Shown here: in pieces, positions 19,161 through 27,808 of the stretch
Numbering within the stretch: the stretch's first letter is position 1
Layout of the letters: each line of letters begins with the position of its first letter
Source: an uncultured Bryobacterales bacterium
Lineage (GTDB): Bacteria > Acidobacteriota > Terriglobia > Bryobacterales > UBA6623
Direction: 5' to 3'
Assembly: GCA_951813065.1 (NCBI GenBank)
Contig: CATOTH010000006.1
Span: 62,001 to 126,000 of the forward strand
DNA: 64,000 bases
Made by a program: the position numbers and the translations under genes
Notes under the pieces: generated by a model
The model's database searches: none
What the model was told of the DNA's origin: nothing
Seen by the model: the letters and a program-made list of their open reading frames with translations, nothing else

Positions 19161-19182
19161 GCGGCGCGTAGGAAGACAAGCC

Positions 19183-20070
19183 TTGACCTCCACCCCCGAA
19201 AGCCTGTTTCCAGCCTTCGAGCGCTTCGTCAAGCAGCATGGGCTACTCGCCAATGCAAAGGGTATCCTAGCGGCCCGGTTGCCCAGGATTCTGGGTCAGG
19301 GAAAGACCCGTGCGGAGGGACTCGATTTGCCTCCGGCAGAGCTTGAGCGACAACAAGAACTGATTACGCTTTCATTGCCGAAGGCAATCGTCCCCGATTC
19401 GGACGTCCTCCACGAGATCGAGGAGGCCAGGAATGCGGTCGAAGCCCATACCAAACATATGCGGCATCCAGAAAATCGTAGACGTTTTGCTCTGCAGGTC
19501 CTCAACAGGATTGAAGGCGTACAGTCCGGCAGCAAGGATAACCAGTTTTACGCCGGCCGGCTCGTCCTAGTTTCCGATCCGAGTGGTCAGAACTGGGCTT
19601 GGTCGATGACGCAACACTATCCGCTCTTCGACAAGATCCCTGCAGATGTCAACTATCTGGTCCATGCCTACCGAGCCGCTGACCAGGCAGTTGAAGAATG
19701 GACCTTGCCGGTCGAGCAGTTTTTCGACCGCCTCCGCCTTTCTTGGGCCATCGCAAGGCACTTCACGAACAGCGACGACGTGCTGATCGCGGACGTCGCA
19801 AGAGTATTCAAGATCGCTATTCAAAAGCAGCGGTTTTGGCGAAAACCGTTACGCAGGAATTTCGAAGATGTTCCAGAGGCGGTGTTTGCCGTCAACCTGA
19901 TCAATTGGCGACGACACCGGACCGACTTCGTGGAGGGCAACACGTTCGAACTCGTACCGGCCACCCTCAACCAAGCTCACGGATCTAGGTCGCGGCCGTT
20001 TTTCGTGCCGGGAAACGTGGAGGGAACGGTGGTCAGACCGATGGTCTACATACGGCGCAAGATGAACTGA
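19183..20070 (+). CDS. Unrecognised protein of the cassette, 295 aa
   Basis: I do not recognise this protein. The start is taken as TTG 19,183 because AGGAAG lies 8 bp upstream and the preceding stop is at 19,160. An earlier in-frame ATG (19,054) would overlap the helicase by over 100 bp and adds basic filler. The sequence is soluble with no membrane segment: an alpha-helical first half (LFPAFERFVKQHGLLANA, PDSDVLHEIEEARNAVEAH), then a likely beta-rich part with FYAGRLVLVSDPSGQNWAW and a conserved-looking end RSRPFFVPGNVEGTVVRPM. It has no Walker, nuclease or methylase motif. It sits between the HelD-like helicase and the first ATPase, 14 bp before the latter, so it is very likely a subunit or specificity factor of the same complex. 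Confidence 0.75.
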   Translation: MTSTPESLFPAFERFVKQHGLLANAKGILAARLPRILGQGKTRAEGLDLPPAELERQQELITLSLPKAIVPDSDVLHEIEEARNAVEAHTKHMRHPENRRRFALQVLNRIEGVQSGSKDNQFYAGRLVLVSDPSGQNWAWSMTQHYPLFDKIPADVNYLVHAYRAADQAVEEWTLPVEQFFDRLRLSWAIARHFTNSDDVLIADVARVFKIAIQKQRFWRKPLRRNFEDVPEAVFAVNLINWRRHRTDFVEGNTFELVPATLNQAHGSRSRPFFVPGNVEGTVVRPMVYIRRKMN

Positions 20071-20084
20071 CAGGCAGGTGAGAT

Positions 20085-21377
20085 ATGGTTGTTCCGATCA
20101 ACACGTACGATGCACGGCGCCTTTTGCGCGGTTTGATGAACGCCCCAATCGCCCCGGGCAAGTACTCACATTTCATCAATGCCGGAACTGACCATATTCT
20201 CGATGCCTTGGATCACAACTATTTTCGCGGCGAGCTTGCCGAGGGCTTGGGGTGCTTCAAGTACCTCGAGGGCGATTACGGCAGCGGCAAGACCCAGTTC
20301 ATCCACAGTCTCGCTCAACGCGCAGGCGAACAGGATGTTGTCACCGCAATCGTGACCGTGGGAGCGGAATGTCCGTTCAACTCGCCTGTGGCCATTTTCC
20401 GCGCGATCATGGAATCCTTCCAGGCGCCCCTCCAAGAGCAACTGGACGGCAACGACGGAAAGGGCCTTGAAGTCCTCATCGACGCCTGGATACATCGACG
20501 CATCAGGGAGCTTGGTGCCGAACCCGGCAATGACGTCCCTGAACTGGTGCAACGGCGAATCGAGCATCAGATAGGTGGCCTGTGGCGCGGTGCCCCGGAT
20601 CCACAGATGGCTTCGGCACTTGCTGCGCTGAGCCAACGCTTATTGAAGCTGGCATGCGGAGCAGCCAATTCAGTCAGCGATAGCGAGATCATTTCCTGGG
20701 TGCGTGGCGACAATGCGAGATCGAGCTTTCTGAGGAGCGTGAGTCTCTTCGAACCTGCGCGAGACGACAATGCGTTTCGCCGTCTGAAGACCGTGGTCGC
20801 CTTTCTACGCACACGCATGGCCTATAAGGGCTTTCTGGTCGCTTTCGACGAAGGAACCCGAACGTCCTCATTCCGACGCGGTTCCGTCAAACAAAAGCAG
20901 GCAATCGAGAATCTGCTGACGATGATCAACCAGAATGCCGAGGGCGAATTTGGTGGAGTGATGTTTCTCTATGCAGCAACTCCGGATTTCCGATCAGAAG
21001 TCATCAGCACTTACCGTGCACTGCAGGACCGAATCGGCAGCAAGGCGTTTTCGAGGGGAAGTCCAATGGTGCCGTTGATCAACATCGAAGAAGCCAATTC
21101 GAGAGAAGTGATATACGACATCGGCAAGAAACTACTTTCTGTGTTTGGCCAGGCACATGACTACCAGTGGGATCAAGATACCCAACTGGCAAACATGCAC
21201 GCGATCGTCGCAGCTCAGGAGGAATTGCTGTATGAAACTCCGAAGCCCAGGTTCTTTGTCTATCAGTGTTGTCGATTCCTCCATCAGCAGCTCCAAAACG
21301 AAAATCACATCAGCGCGGAGCAGGCCAGCGATTTCGTCAACAACAACGAGCCGCCGCTTGAAGAGGTCGATGCGTGA
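20085..21377 (+). CDS. P-loop ATPase of the BrxC/BrxD (DUF2791) type, ATPase 1
   Basis: 430 residues. N-terminal FINAGTDHILDALDHNYF leads into Walker A LEGDYGSGKTQFIHSLA (about 61-77) and Walker B GFLVAFDEG (about 247-255). A later stretch with LLTMINQNAEG and FLYAATPDF looks like sensor regions. This layout matches BrxD of BREX type 2 and related P-loop proteins (DUF2791), where the ATPase works with an Lhr-like helicase. It begins 14 bp after the unknown gene. Its stop overlaps the next start by 4 bp (GTGA), which points to translational coupling and equal dosage of the two ATPases. No methylase (PglX) or phosphatase (PglZ) gene accompanies it, unlike BREX. Confidence 0.83.
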   Translation: MVVPINTYDARRLLRGLMNAPIAPGKYSHFINAGTDHILDALDHNYFRGELAEGLGCFKYLEGDYGSGKTQFIHSLAQRAGEQDVVTAIVTVGAECPFNSPVAIFRAIMESFQAPLQEQLDGNDGKGLEVLIDAWIHRRIRELGAEPGNDVPELVQRRIEHQIGGLWRGAPDPQMASALAALSQRLLKLACGAANSVSDSEIISWVRGDNARSSFLRSVSLFEPARDDNAFRRLKTVVAFLRTRMAYKGFLVAFDEGTRTSSFRRGSVKQKQAIENLLTMINQNAEGEFGGVMFLYAATPDFRSEVISTYRALQDRIGSKAFSRGSPMVPLINIEEANSREVIYDIGKKLLSVFGQAHDYQWDQDTQLANMHAIVAAQEELLYETPKPRFFVYQCCRFLHQQLQNENHISAEQASDFVNNNEPPLEEVDA

Positions 21378-22837
21378 TAGAGGAAGGCGTGCAAGTCGAG
21401 CACCTCGAGTTCGGGGTCGGCCGCGTCGTCTCGATCTTCGGGGATATCGCCACTGTCAATTTCTTCGGCGAGCCACTGGATGTCGAAATTGACGAGTTGC
21501 AGCCGCGCCCGGAGTCCACTGGCGAAGCGCTGCCGCCACAGGGTGCCCAACACATTACAGACCTCGCATTTCGTAAGGCGTTCGAGGCTGTAAATCTAGG
21601 TGTCGTTCCTGCCGATCCGCAACGACTTGTTGAGCTCACGATCGGTGGCGAAGAGGTTGCCGACGAGGTCGCACAGGTTCTTCAAGACGCACCCTCCACC
21701 GGAATCGGCCGCATATACATGGGGTACTATGGATCGGGCAAATCCCATCAACTTAGTGTCATAAAATCGGTGGCGCTACGCGATGGCTGGGTTACCGCTT
21801 CGCTTGAGCTTGACCCAAAAGCGGCGGACCCCGCCAAGCCTTCGACGGTTTATCAGGCGCTCACGAGCGGGCTGGAGTTTCCCGTTCGGGCGGACGGAAC
21901 GAGAAGCTACGATTTCTTCGACCTCGTCAAGGAGATCCGCGACAACTGGGCGGCAGTAAGCACCCTTCCATACCTGAAGCGGTCGCCTTGGTTCGGTCAG
22001 GGTCTAAGAGCTCTTCTTTACTTGACGCATAGGCGGGACGATGCTGATTACGTTTCAGCGGTGAATTGGCTTGCCGGCCAGATGAAACAGATTCGTACGA
22101 TCAGGTCCCTGAGCTGGCGCGCGGGCTTCAAGGACAAGATTCCGCCCATGCCGCAAAATAAGAACACCGGGATCGTCTATGCGTATAACATTGTCGTTCT
22201 TCACGAGATCGTGAAAGCGCTGGGCTACAAGGGTCTAGCGATTATCATCGATGAGGCTGAGCATGTCAGGACCTACTCAGTTAACAGATACCTTCGGGCG
22301 AACAATTTTCTTGATGTCTTGGCGCGATGTGCTCATCTGCCGCGCAATGATCTCAAGAATCCCGAGAACGATTACGAGCATTTCAATCTACCACCCTTCT
22401 GGAGGGAAGGCCCGCACTTCGCGCTGTTCGTAGGATTGACGGAAGGTGCGGACACTCAGGATCTTCGACGGAAAGTCGGTGAAATGAGCGTCCTCATCCA
22501 TGACGACGACGACGTCGTGCGGCTATCACCACCGTCCGCTGCAGCGTATGAAAGCTGGACGGTCGAGTTTCTCGTCGGGTGCGCTGACCGACTCGGTTCC
22601 AAGATGCGATTGCTTGCCGATCGAACGCTCGTCGCCCGAATTGCCCAGACTTTGAGGCACAATTTCGAACAAACACCGACCGATGAACTCATTTTGCGGA
22701 ACTGGACCAAGTTAGCAGGTTTCGCGCCTGCGGTATTGCTGAGCCATGAGCGGGGATTCGGTGCGGACGAACTCGTCGAACTGGTCGACAGCGCGGCACG
22801 GCAGGTCGCCGGAGAGATGCTTCCATGGGATGAGTGA
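21374..22837 (+). CDS. Second BrxC/BrxD-type ATPase with an N-terminal Tudor/SH3-like domain, ATPase 2
   Basis: 487 residues starting at GTG 21,374. Residues 1-45 (VEHLEFGVGRVVSIFGD, then VNFFGEPLDVEI) look like the Tudor/SH3-like barrel found at the C-terminus of UvrD/PcrA and in CarD-type RNA polymerase-binding proteins. The ATPase follows: Walker A YMGYYGSGKSHQL (about 114-126), Walker B LAIIIDEAEHV (about 284-294) and a downstream ALFVGLTEG. It is a diverged partner of the preceding ATPase, so a hetero-oligomer is plausible. The stop overlaps the start of the Lhr-like helicase by 8 bp. RNA-polymerase binding by the N-domain is inferred from resemblance only. Confidence 0.82.
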   Translation: MIEEGVQVEHLEFGVGRVVSIFGDIATVNFFGEPLDVEIDELQPRPESTGEALPPQGAQHITDLAFRKAFEAVNLGVVPADPQRLVELTIGGEEVADEVAQVLQDAPSTGIGRIYMGYYGSGKSHQLSVIKSVALRDGWVTASLELDPKAADPAKPSTVYQALTSGLEFPVRADGTRSYDFFDLVKEIRDNWAAVSTLPYLKRSPWFGQGLRALLYLTHRRDDADYVSAVNWLAGQMKQIRTIRSLSWRAGFKDKIPPMPQNKNTGIVYAYNIVVLHEIVKALGYKGLAIIIDEAEHVRTYSVNRYLRANNFLDVLARCAHLPRNDLKNPENDYEHFNLPPFWREGPHFALFVGLTEGADTQDLRRKVGEMSVLIHDDDDVVRLSPPSAAAYESWTVEFLVGCADRLGSKMRLLADRTLVARIAQTLRHNFEQTPTDELILRNWTKLAGFAPAVLLSHERGFGADELVELVDSAARQVAGEMLPWDE

Positions 22838-24845
22838 GACTGAGACCCGGGCCAACCTCCGGCGCATCATGCCGGATGCCTTCCCAGTTTTCTTTGAGGG
22901 GCGTAGACCCTATGAGGGACAGGCTGCGGCGATGCAAAACATCGTCAAGGGGAATAGCGTACTATTCGCATCGCCGACGGCATCGGGCAAGACTGAGGCT
23001 GCGGTTACGCCTCTATTTCAGCGCCACCTATCATTTCGGAGACAGTCTATTTCGACTGTGTACGTTGCGCCCACTAAGGCCCTCGTCAACGATCTACACC
23101 AAAGGCTCGTCGCTGTTCTTGGAACCCGGTTTCCGAGCGCCGTCGCTCGGTATACCGGAGACCGCCACGAACTCGGCTCAACAGCCTCCGGCTTTTGCCT
23201 TCTGACAACTCCCGAAGCACTCGATTCGCTGCAACTTAGGCGTCCGGGTGTACTCGCCGATGTTCGCGCCATTGTCGTCGACGAAATCCATCTCTTGCAC
23301 GGCCAACCGCGCGGCCAGCAGCTGCGGCACGTCATGGACCGCGTCCGGATGGCGTCGAACACGCCAACCTCATCTCGAGACAATTTTCAGATCGTCGGTA
23401 TGACGGCGACGCTGGACGACACGGAAACCGTCGGTAGGCTATGGTTGGGTGAGTCAGCGAAATTGCTGGCGTACGGTTCGCCCCGAAAGATTGACGGCCA
23501 ACTCGTCAATCTACCGAGCAGGTCGATTCGAGATCCCTACCAGAATCGCGCCGCGGCATTTGCACGATGGATCGATGCAGCCAATCTTGAGAAGGTGGTT
23601 GTCTTTGCCAATTCCCGCAATGCCGCACATTCGATGGCGGCACATCTTCACGACGAACTCGATGGTAAGCGTTGGCCGGTATACCTACATTTCGGTGCTC
23701 TTGCACAGTCTCACCGCGAAAGAGTCGAAGAGGATATGCGCCGAAACCGATACGGGATTTGCGTGGCGACCTCGACACTTGAGCTCGGCATCGACATAGG
23801 GGATGTCGACGTCATCGTGCTGGTCGATCTACCTGCGACCGTCAGCGCGTTTCTTCAACGGATTGGGCGCGGCAATCGCCGTAGCGCCGTCTCCCGCGTG
23901 ATCGCCTTTCGAGGCTCTGAGGATGAAGAACGGCTATTCCAAGCGCTGCTTGATTGCGGAAGTCGCGGCGAACTTGACGATACGTTCGAGTATGACAGAC
24001 CTTCTGTACGGTTTCAGCAGATTGCCAGTCTTTGCTGGCGCGCCACCCGCCAGGAACGTGGATTGACCTCTTCCGATCTCGCCAAAGAGGCCGGGACAAC
24101 CGAACACGAACCCGTCGTCAAGGACATGATTGAGACGGGCTGCCTTGCCGATTCCCGAGGCGCACTGATTCCGTCGGATCGCCTCATGGACGAAGCAGAT
24201 GCCGGACGAATCCATTCCGTCATTGCTGGCCAGTCCACCAATCCAGTTATTGACTCCAAAACAGGCGACCCTGCGATGCGCGACTCTGCCGATGCAAGTT
24301 GGGGCGATGTCGTCTTTGTCGGAGGAACGAGGCGTCGACTCATACAAGGGGCTGACGGAACTTCGTTCTTGGGTGACACCGTGTCGCAGTCGCGTCCACT
24401 GGCCCGAATTCTTGCGGCTGGCCCGGCGATTCCAGTCAGCCGCAGTGTCGTCTGGGGACTCGCGCGGCAACTAGGCCACGACCCGACGATTTGGCAATTG
24501 ATGGGCCACGAACTGAAGACTTGGGGTGGCGCACACTTCAACCGGCTAATCGGGGCGTATCTTGCACAATCAACACCTCGTGCGTCATTCACGCCATCCA
24601 CCATCGGGGTGACCGGTCCCGTGTCCCTGGATGACATTTCGGTTGAAGCTGTTCGCGATTGGGCATCCCAGGCCGAACAAGACAATAGTCTGCCACTCGA
24701 AATCGCAGGGAGATTTACAAATTCGAGTAGGTTTCTGAATCAACTATCCGATGGCCTTGCCGCTGAAGAGAAGCGCAATTCGGTGCCCTGGAGCGCTTTC
24801 CAGCGCTGGCTCAGTCGCGTTCGGCGCATTGAATGGGTAGGATGA
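22830..24845 (+). CDS. Lhr-like DEAD/DEAH helicase (BrxHI-type), last gene of the cassette
   Basis: 671 residues from ATG 22,830, overlapping the previous stop by 8 bp. Superfamily II motifs: FASPTASGKTEAAV (motif I), APTKALVNDL (Ia), VVDEIHLLHG (motif II, DEIH), GMTATLDD (III), VVFANSRNAAHSMA (IV), TSTLELGIDIGDVDV (V) and QRIGRGNRR (VI). The VI form and the following RQERGLTSSDLAKEAG helix-turn-helix-like region are typical of Lhr-type helicases, such as BrxHI of BREX and the helicase of Shango. It is shorter than full-length Lhr (about 860 or more). It probably unwinds DNA in concert with the two ATPases. A 219-bp gap then separates the cassette from the convergent HigBA pair. Confidence 0.88.
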   Translation: MSETETRANLRRIMPDAFPVFFEGRRPYEGQAAAMQNIVKGNSVLFASPTASGKTEAAVTPLFQRHLSFRRQSISTVYVAPTKALVNDLHQRLVAVLGTRFPSAVARYTGDRHELGSTASGFCLLTTPEALDSLQLRRPGVLADVRAIVVDEIHLLHGQPRGQQLRHVMDRVRMASNTPTSSRDNFQIVGMTATLDDTETVGRLWLGESAKLLAYGSPRKIDGQLVNLPSRSIRDPYQNRAAAFARWIDAANLEKVVVFANSRNAAHSMAAHLHDELDGKRWPVYLHFGALAQSHRERVEEDMRRNRYGICVATSTLELGIDIGDVDVIVLVDLPATVSAFLQRIGRGNRRSAVSRVIAFRGSEDEERLFQALLDCGSRGELDDTFEYDRPSVRFQQIASLCWRATRQERGLTSSDLAKEAGTTEHEPVVKDMIETGCLADSRGALIPSDRLMDEADAGRIHSVIAGQSTNPVIDSKTGDPAMRDSADASWGDVVFVGGTRRRLIQGADGTSFLGDTVSQSRPLARILAAGPAIPVSRSVVWGLARQLGHDPTIWQLMGHELKTWGGAHFNRLIGAYLAQSTPRASFTPSTIGVTGPVSLDDISVEAVRDWASQAEQDNSLPLEIAGRFTNSSRFLNQLSDGLAAEEKRNSVPWSAFQRWLSRVRRIEWVG

Positions 24846-25064
24846 CAGCGGTATCGCGCTGACTAGAGTTGCTCGGCTCCTCGAACACCGCGACCGCGAG
24901 ACCACTACGATTTTCGCCCATCTCGACGACGCAGCCCTGCCGAACGCTGCCACACAACCGCGCCTTCGAAATTCTCAGCGCCAGGCTCGCCGCTACGCGC
25001 CAGTGGGGCACACTGGGCGAGCAAGTTTCTAACGCTTGCACCAATAAACTGGCACTATCCACCA

Positions 25065-25382
25065 TCACGCCACCGCGCTCAGGCCGTTCTTCGCCACCAG
25101 CGTCAGCAGCTTCAACGACGCGCCCCGCGGACGTTTCTCGCCGCGCTCCCACTGGCTCACCAATCCGGTCGTCACGTTGAGATGGCGCGCGAACACCGCC
25201 TGACTCGCGTTCTCGCGAAGCCTAAGCGCACGGATATCCTCCGGCGCCATCTCCTCGACCGGCGTGAGGCACATCTCGTCGAACACTCGCATGGTCCGCT
25301 TCGACATCAGACCGGCCTCGGCCAGTCCGAGCGCCGCTTCATGCGCGGCCGCCAGTGCTTCACTCTTGTACTGCTTAGTCAT
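25065..25382 (-). CDS. higA: HigA-type antitoxin (XRE/HTH)
   Basis: 105 residues. The C-terminal half is a helix-turn-helix of the HigA-2/NadS type: IRALRLRENASQAVFARHL, then VSQWERGEKRPRGASLKLL. The N-terminal part probably binds the toxin. The start overlaps the toxin stop by 8 bp, the toxin-first order typical of higBA. It likely represses its own operon together with the toxin; an inverted repeat suited to that lies in the promoter at 25,784-25,812. Confidence 0.88.
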   Translation of the reverse strand: MTKQYKSEALAAAHEAALGLAEAGLMSKRTMRVFDEMCLTPVEEMAPEDIRALRLRENASQAVFARHLNVTTGLVSQWERGEKRPRGASLKLLTLVAKNGLSAVA

Positions 25383-25749
25383 CGCATTGCACCTCGATTA
25401 TTGCTCCCACTGCCTTCGCCGTCGAGAGGCCTGTCCGGTCCAGCGCCAGATACTCATCGGCCAGCAGCCGGAATGTCTCCAACTCATTCCGGCGCAGGTT
25501 CTCGCGGCCGCTCTTGGCGAATCCGTACACGAAGAACGCCAGCTCGCCTTGGCGAAACAGAACAATCGTGCGGAACCCGCCGGACCGGCCGCCACCCTTG
25601 CGGGCGACGCGCTGCTTGATGACGCCGCCGCCCAGATCAGCATCGACCAAGCCCCTCCGTGCGCGCAGGACAGCCTCGTACAATGCGGCATCGCCGATCC
25701 CTTCCCGAGCAGCGAACCGGGCGAACGCCTTGGTCTTGAACGTCTGCAA
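25375..25749 (-). CDS. higB: HigB/RelE-type toxin (COG4737-like)
   Basis: 124 residues starting at TTG 25,749 (LQTFKTKAFARFAAREGI). The motif GGVIKQRVARKGGGRSGGFRT, then GELAFFVYGFAKSGRENL, is characteristic of RelE-superfamily toxins of the COG4737 group, which act on ribosome-bound mRNA. All core blocks are intact, so the toxin may be functional. It is paired with the overlapping antitoxin gene and probably stabilises the island. Confidence 0.87.
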   Translation of the reverse strand: MQTFKTKAFARFAAREGIGDAALYEAVLRARRGLVDADLGGGVIKQRVARKGGGRSGGFRTIVLFRQGELAFFVYGFAKSGRENLRRNELETFRLLADEYLALDRTGLSTAKAVGAIIEVQCDD

Positions 25750-25783
25750 TTCTGACCCCGTGAACGCCCGTCACTGTTCGTAT

Positions 25784-25812
25784 TCTATAACACCAAGTGC
25801 GGGTGTTGCCAA
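25784..25812 (-). promoter_or_regulatory. higBA promoter with inverted-repeat operator
   Basis: Minus strand TTGGCA (25,812-25,807), 17-bp spacer, TATAGA (25,789-25,784). The exact inverted repeat AACACC (25,789-25,794) and GGTGTT (25,802-25,807), 7 bp apart, spans the spacer and touches both hexamers. A bound HTH antitoxin there would block polymerase. Confidence 0.6.
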
Positions 25813-26162
25813 TCCAGGCTCTCGACCTAGATGACCCTTGTATCGTGCCGCCGCCCTTCTGACGAGAACGTCCTTCGCAATCATGCTGGTTCGAGACGCC
25901 CGACTGCGTCAAAGGCAATGTGACCCGAGTGCGACTGTACATTCATGACGTCCACCGAGTTCGCATCGTCATCTTGGAGGCACGTTAGCGGTTCGATTTC
26001 GGCCACATCCAAAGCTGGGGCTGGAACGAGAAAAAGTCAATGCCCAAGCGTCCTCAATTAGAACAGCGTCGGCGCAAAGTGACTGAGTCATAGCGATGTC
26101 TGTCTTGCCACGATCATTGAGCTACGGCTGGCACCGCACCGCATGTGAATCGACGCACTGCG
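25813..26162. other. Stretch with no recognised gene
   Basis: No open frame with a convincing translation, no repeats and no RNA gene seen. Confidence 0.55.
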
Positions 26163-26457
26163 GCACCCTAGTCGCCGGAGGCAGGTGTGCCCGGCACACG
26201 ACCCGATCGCCCTAGGCCCTCTAATAGGCTTGCCACACGTGCAAGCCTCCGACCCACGTCATCCAAGCGAGCCGACATCCGGAGCCCCACCCCTAACAGC
26301 GCCACTCCCACGCTCAGGATGCGATCAGCTCCGGCCTTAGGGCTACAGCCTACCAGCCACGGTCGGCGCACTCGTGCGGGGCAGGGCCTCGAGGATTGGC
26401 TTTGCGTAAGGCACCGTTGCCCACGCGCTCCATGCTAGCCAAAGAGTGAGGTCCCGC
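26163..26457 (-). repeat. Repeat copy 1 (inside island), homologous to 28,603-28,894
   Basis: About 290 bp clearly homologous to a segment on the other side of the integrase and att site, including the block CCACGTCATCCAAGCGAGCC and the tail GGCACCGT...CCC. It contains a degraded copy of the small membrane-protein gene. Confidence 0.7.
26168..26371 (-). pseudogene. Degraded copy of the small membrane protein gene
   Basis: The translation keeps RILSVGVALLGVGLRMSARLDDV and the end GRVPGTPASGD, matching the intact copy at 28,608-28,781. The original ATG has become CTA with a nearby 1-base deletion, so the native start is lost. A 67-codon frame from ATG 26,371 remains open and could give an N-terminally altered product. 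Confidence 0.6.
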
Positions 26458-26483
26458 TAAGGGATCTTTCCTGCCTCAACGAT

Positions 26484-27662
26484 TCAACCCGCCGCCTCTG
26501 AGATATAGTCCGCCCACGACTGCATTAATGTGCGCCGCCGCTCGAACAGGTCGCTCCGCATGTAGGCCGCCTCGACGCGATCTGCGTTGACGTGGGCTAG
26601 CGCCAGTTCGCAGACCTCTCGTGGTGCATTCGAGCACTCGGCGCACCAGTCGCGAAAGCTGCTGCGGAATCCATGCACAACCGCTCGAATGCCTTGTTCC
26701 CGGAGCAGCTTCGAAAGGGTATTGTCCGACATTGGCCGCCCCGTGACACTCGGAAAAATCAAGCCCGAGCCGTCGGCCATCTTGCGAGCTTCGAGCAGGA
26801 TCTGCAACGCCCGTCGGCTGAGCGGAACCCGGTGCTCGCGCTGCATCTTCATCCGGTCAGCAGGAACCGTCCACGTTGCCGTCTCAAGGTCCACTTCATC
26901 CCAGTGCGCCTTCCGCACTTCGCCCGACCGCGATGCCGTCAGAATCAGGAACTCGATAGTGGCGATCGTCGCCCAATTCGCACGCGACGCCCGAACCGTG
27001 GCGATGGCGCCCCGAATCTCAGCATGGGGCAGGGCGCGATGGTGTTTCTTGGCAACTCCATTCTTCGGCAGGGCCGCGCCGATGGCGTCGCCAGCGGGAT
27101 TGTCTTGGCGATAGCCTTGGGCGACGGCCCACTTCATGATTGCTCCGATCCGCTGGCGTACCCGTCGCGCAGTCTCGCGCTTGTCATTCCAGATTGGCAA
27201 CAGCACGGCCATGACCTCCGCCGTGGAGATATCACTCACGCGCATCTTGCCCAGCCGCGGCATCGCATAGTCTCGCAGGCTTGCCCGCCACTGTGCGGCG
27301 GTCTTGCCGCCGTCCTTCCATCCCGGCCTGTGGATTCCGATCACCGTCTTCGCAGCGTCCGCGAACATTGGAATATCTTGCCCGGAACGTAGCGAACGGG
27401 GATCGCCGCCTGCGCGCGCCAGCTTCCGGTAGTCGAACGCCGCTTGGCGCGCCTCGCTGAGCGAGACGTAGGGCCAGCCACCTAAGCCGAGGTCCAGGCG
27501 CTTGCCGTGGATCGTTCCGCGCCATATCCACTGCTTACCGCCGGTAGGGATCACGCGCAAGATCAGGCCGTGCTGGTCGTAGTACTTGTCCGGGCCGTAC
27601 GGCTTGCCGCTATGTCGAACGCCCTTGACAAAGGCTGCGCTCAGGTGACGCTTCTTGTCCAT
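26484..27662 (-). CDS. int: Tyrosine recombinase/integrase of the island
   Basis: 392 residues from ATG 27,662 (MDKKRHLSAAFVKGVRHSG), with GGAG about 9 bp upstream. The open frame extends further up through the att site, but that part is not coding. The N-terminal DUF4102-like arm-binding domain (LRVIPTGGKQWIWRGTIHGK, GGWPYVSLSEARQAA) is followed by the catalytic domain with Arg in TASRSGEVR (about 242), HGFRSSFRDW (about 322, the His-x-x-Arg) and the nucleophile Tyr in AAYMRS (about 365). It is a P4/CP4-57-like integrase that uses tRNA 3' ends as targets, consistent with the att repeat 147 bp upstream of its start. It appears intact, so the island may still be mobile. Confidence 0.93.
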   Translation of the reverse strand: MDKKRHLSAAFVKGVRHSGKPYGPDKYYDQHGLILRVIPTGGKQWIWRGTIHGKRLDLGLGGWPYVSLSEARQAAFDYRKLARAGGDPRSLRSGQDIPMFADAAKTVIGIHRPGWKDGGKTAAQWRASLRDYAMPRLGKMRVSDISTAEVMAVLLPIWNDKRETARRVRQRIGAIMKWAVAQGYRQDNPAGDAIGAALPKNGVAKKHHRALPHAEIRGAIATVRASRANWATIATIEFLILTASRSGEVRKAHWDEVDLETATWTVPADRMKMQREHRVPLSRRALQILLEARKMADGSGLIFPSVTGRPMSDNTLSKLLREQGIRAVVHGFRSSFRDWCAECSNAPREVCELALAHVNADRVEAAYMRSDLFERRRTLMQSWADYISEAAG

Positions 27663-27808
27663 CGAATTATACTCCGTATTGTACCCCACAAGAATTGAGA
27701 ACTGAGGACTCGGCGCAAGACCACCGGAGGCTGAGATTGAATTTAACACACTGACTATAAACACTTTATGGGACATACGAGTACCTTCGAGAATCATTGG
27801 TTGGCGGG

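Noticed and set aside
20085..24845. Annotation as a BREX system
   Set aside because: Only the ATPase and Lhr-like helicase types match; there is no BrxA/B, PglX methylase or PglZ phosphatase gene in the window.
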